Shown here: positions 4,863 through 5,574 of the stretch, one piece after another | How the letters are laid out: each line of letters begins with the position of its first letter | How positions within the stretch are numbered: position 1 is the stretch's first letter | NCBI GenBank assembly: GCA_964597685.1 | Contig: CAZQZC010000174.1 | Location: 1 to 5,574 of the forward strand | DNA: 5,574 nt | Direction of reading: 5' to 3' | Source: JBCBTJ01 sp964597685 | GTDB taxonomy: Bacteria > Pseudomonadota > Alphaproteobacteria > Caulobacterales > Hyphomonadaceae | Position numbers and translations under genes: made by a program | The notes under the pieces: generated by a model | What the model saw: only the letters and a program-made list of their open reading frames with translations | Databases searched by the model: none | Told to the model about the DNA's origin: nothing

Positions 4863-5054
4863 ATGGACACCCCGCTCCAAGACGCCCCTGAAACGATCCT
4901 CGTCGACGACCACCGGGTCTCTTGCGACGGGGGCGGCGGCGCGCTCGGCCATCCGCTCGTTTGGTATGAGATGGGCGACGACGGCTGGGTGCAGTGCAAA
5001 TATTGCGACCGCCGTTACATCCTGCGCGGCGGACCGGCCGACCGTCGGGCCTGA
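4863..5054 (+). CDS. Small zinc-finger protein, zf-CHCC family, 63 aa
   Basis: The pattern Cys21, His30, Cys45, Cys48 (VSCDGGGGALGHPLVWYEM then WVQCKYCDRRYIL) matches the CHCC zinc-binding domain found in short alphaproteobacterial proteins and in the mitochondrial complex I accessory subunit NDUFS6. All four ligands are present and the length is normal for the bacterial family. Its role in bacteria is poorly defined; a link to respiratory complex assembly is suggested only by the mitochondrial relative. The ATG at 4863 has only a weak upstream GAG, but no better start exists and the fold fits. It is divergent from the GST gene and converges on cobS, with only 8 bases between the two stop codons, so their 3' ends probably overlap in transcription. 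Confidence 0.88.
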   Translation: MDTPLQDAPETILVDDHRVSCDGGGGALGHPLVWYEMGDDGWVQCKYCDRRYILRGGPADRRA

Positions 5055-5062
5055 CGGCGGTC

Positions 5063-5574
5063 CTACGCCACCTTCACCATCAATGCGCTCTCCGGCAGCT
5101 CCTCTGCGAAGCAGCGCTGGTAGAACTCAGCCACGACGGGGCGTTCAAGCTCGTCGCATTTGTTCAGGAACGTCATCCGGAAAGCGTGGCCGAGATCATT
5201 GAAGATGAGATAATTCTCAGCCCAGGTGATCACCGTCCGGGGGCTCATCACGGTTGAGATGTCGCCGTTCATGAAGCCATTGCGCGTCAGGTCTGCGAGG
5301 CGCACCATTTTCGACAGGATGTCCTTGTCGACCGTTGGGGCTTTCGCGGAGACGATCTCGACCTCCGCGTCGTGTTCGAGATAGTTCAGCGTCGTGACGA
5401 TCGACCAGCGGTCCATCTGGCCTTGGTTGAGCTGCTGCGTGCCGTGGTAGAGCCCGGTCGTGTCTCCCAAGCCAACGGTGTTCGTCGTCGCAAACAGACG
5501 GAAACAGGAATTCGGCGCGTTGACGCGGTTCTGGTCGAGCAAGGTCAACTTGCCCGACGCCTCCAGCACCCGCT
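5063..5574 (-). CDS. cobS: Cobaltochelatase subunit CobS, C-terminal part (5' end outside window)
   Basis: AAA+ ATPase of the MoxR type that, with CobT, forms the motor driving CobN to insert cobalt into hydrogenobyrinic acid a,c-diamide in aerobic vitamin B12 synthesis. The visible 169 residues cover roughly the C-terminal half of a protein usually about 330 aa. They begin in RVLEASGKLTLLDQNRV, just after where Walker B lies in the family, and continue with sensor-1 region FRLFATTNTVGLGDTTGLY, HGTQQLNQGQMDRW with a probable arginine finger, and the helical lid around STVMSPRTVITWAEN and FLNKCDELERPVVAEFYQ. The frame is open to the window edge, so an internal GTG near 5569 is not the start. 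Walker A and B cannot be checked. In many alphaproteobacteria cobT follows cobS closely; here a convergent zinc-finger gene ends 8 bases after the stop. Confidence 0.95.
   Translation of the reverse strand, partial: RVLEASGKLTLLDQNRVNAPNSCFRLFATTNTVGLGDTTGLYHGTQQLNQGQMDRWSIVTTLNYLEHDAEVEIVSAKAPTVDKDILSKMVRLADLTRNGFMNGDISTVMSPRTVITWAENYLIFNDLGHAFRMTFLNKCDELERPVVAEFYQRCFAEELPESALMVKVA

Overview
The window looks like chromosomal DNA from a GC-rich alphaproteobacterium. The evidence is a CobS of the alphaproteobacterial type, a zf-CHCC zinc-finger protein of the kind common in that class, and an intergenic palindrome with a GAAGTGGAT..CCGGTTCGCC core that resembles palindromic repeats I recall from rhizobial and related genomes. 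Genus cannot be read from the sequence. No phage, transposase or CRISPR signal is visible.

Left part (1-2437): a tRNA-Arg(CCG) cut by the window edge, then a 79-aa XRE-type regulator on the minus strand. Divergent from the regulator is a tandem pair of exported TraB/GumN (TIKI-like) proteins. They share the GxxH...GxxH framework and an almost identical C-terminus, so they are paralogs from duplication. A perfect inverted repeat (TTGTA-N4-TACAA) lies in the AT-rich divergent promoter region and is a good candidate operator for the regulator. An 11-bp perfect hairpin separates the two TraB genes.

Middle (2417-3123): a 100-N assembly gap flanked by two exact copies of the same 55 bases, almost certainly a contig overlap that was never merged. 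Just after it is a complete palindromic repeat between convergent transcription units. Then come 484 bases with no credible gene but dense secondary structure. Read on the minus strand, this contains a 14-bp stem with two G-U pairs and a possible tandem G-A internal loop, plus several hairpins closed by GNRA tetraloops. This is the best candidate in the window for an undescribed element: a structured RNA downstream of the ABC gene.

Right part (3124-5574): minus-strand genes for a glutathione S-transferase-like protein and an ABC-2-type ATPase, possibly co-transcribed and with no permease in view. Then a plus-strand 63-aa zinc-finger protein, convergent with a partial cobS (cobaltochelatase AAA+ subunit) that runs off the right edge.
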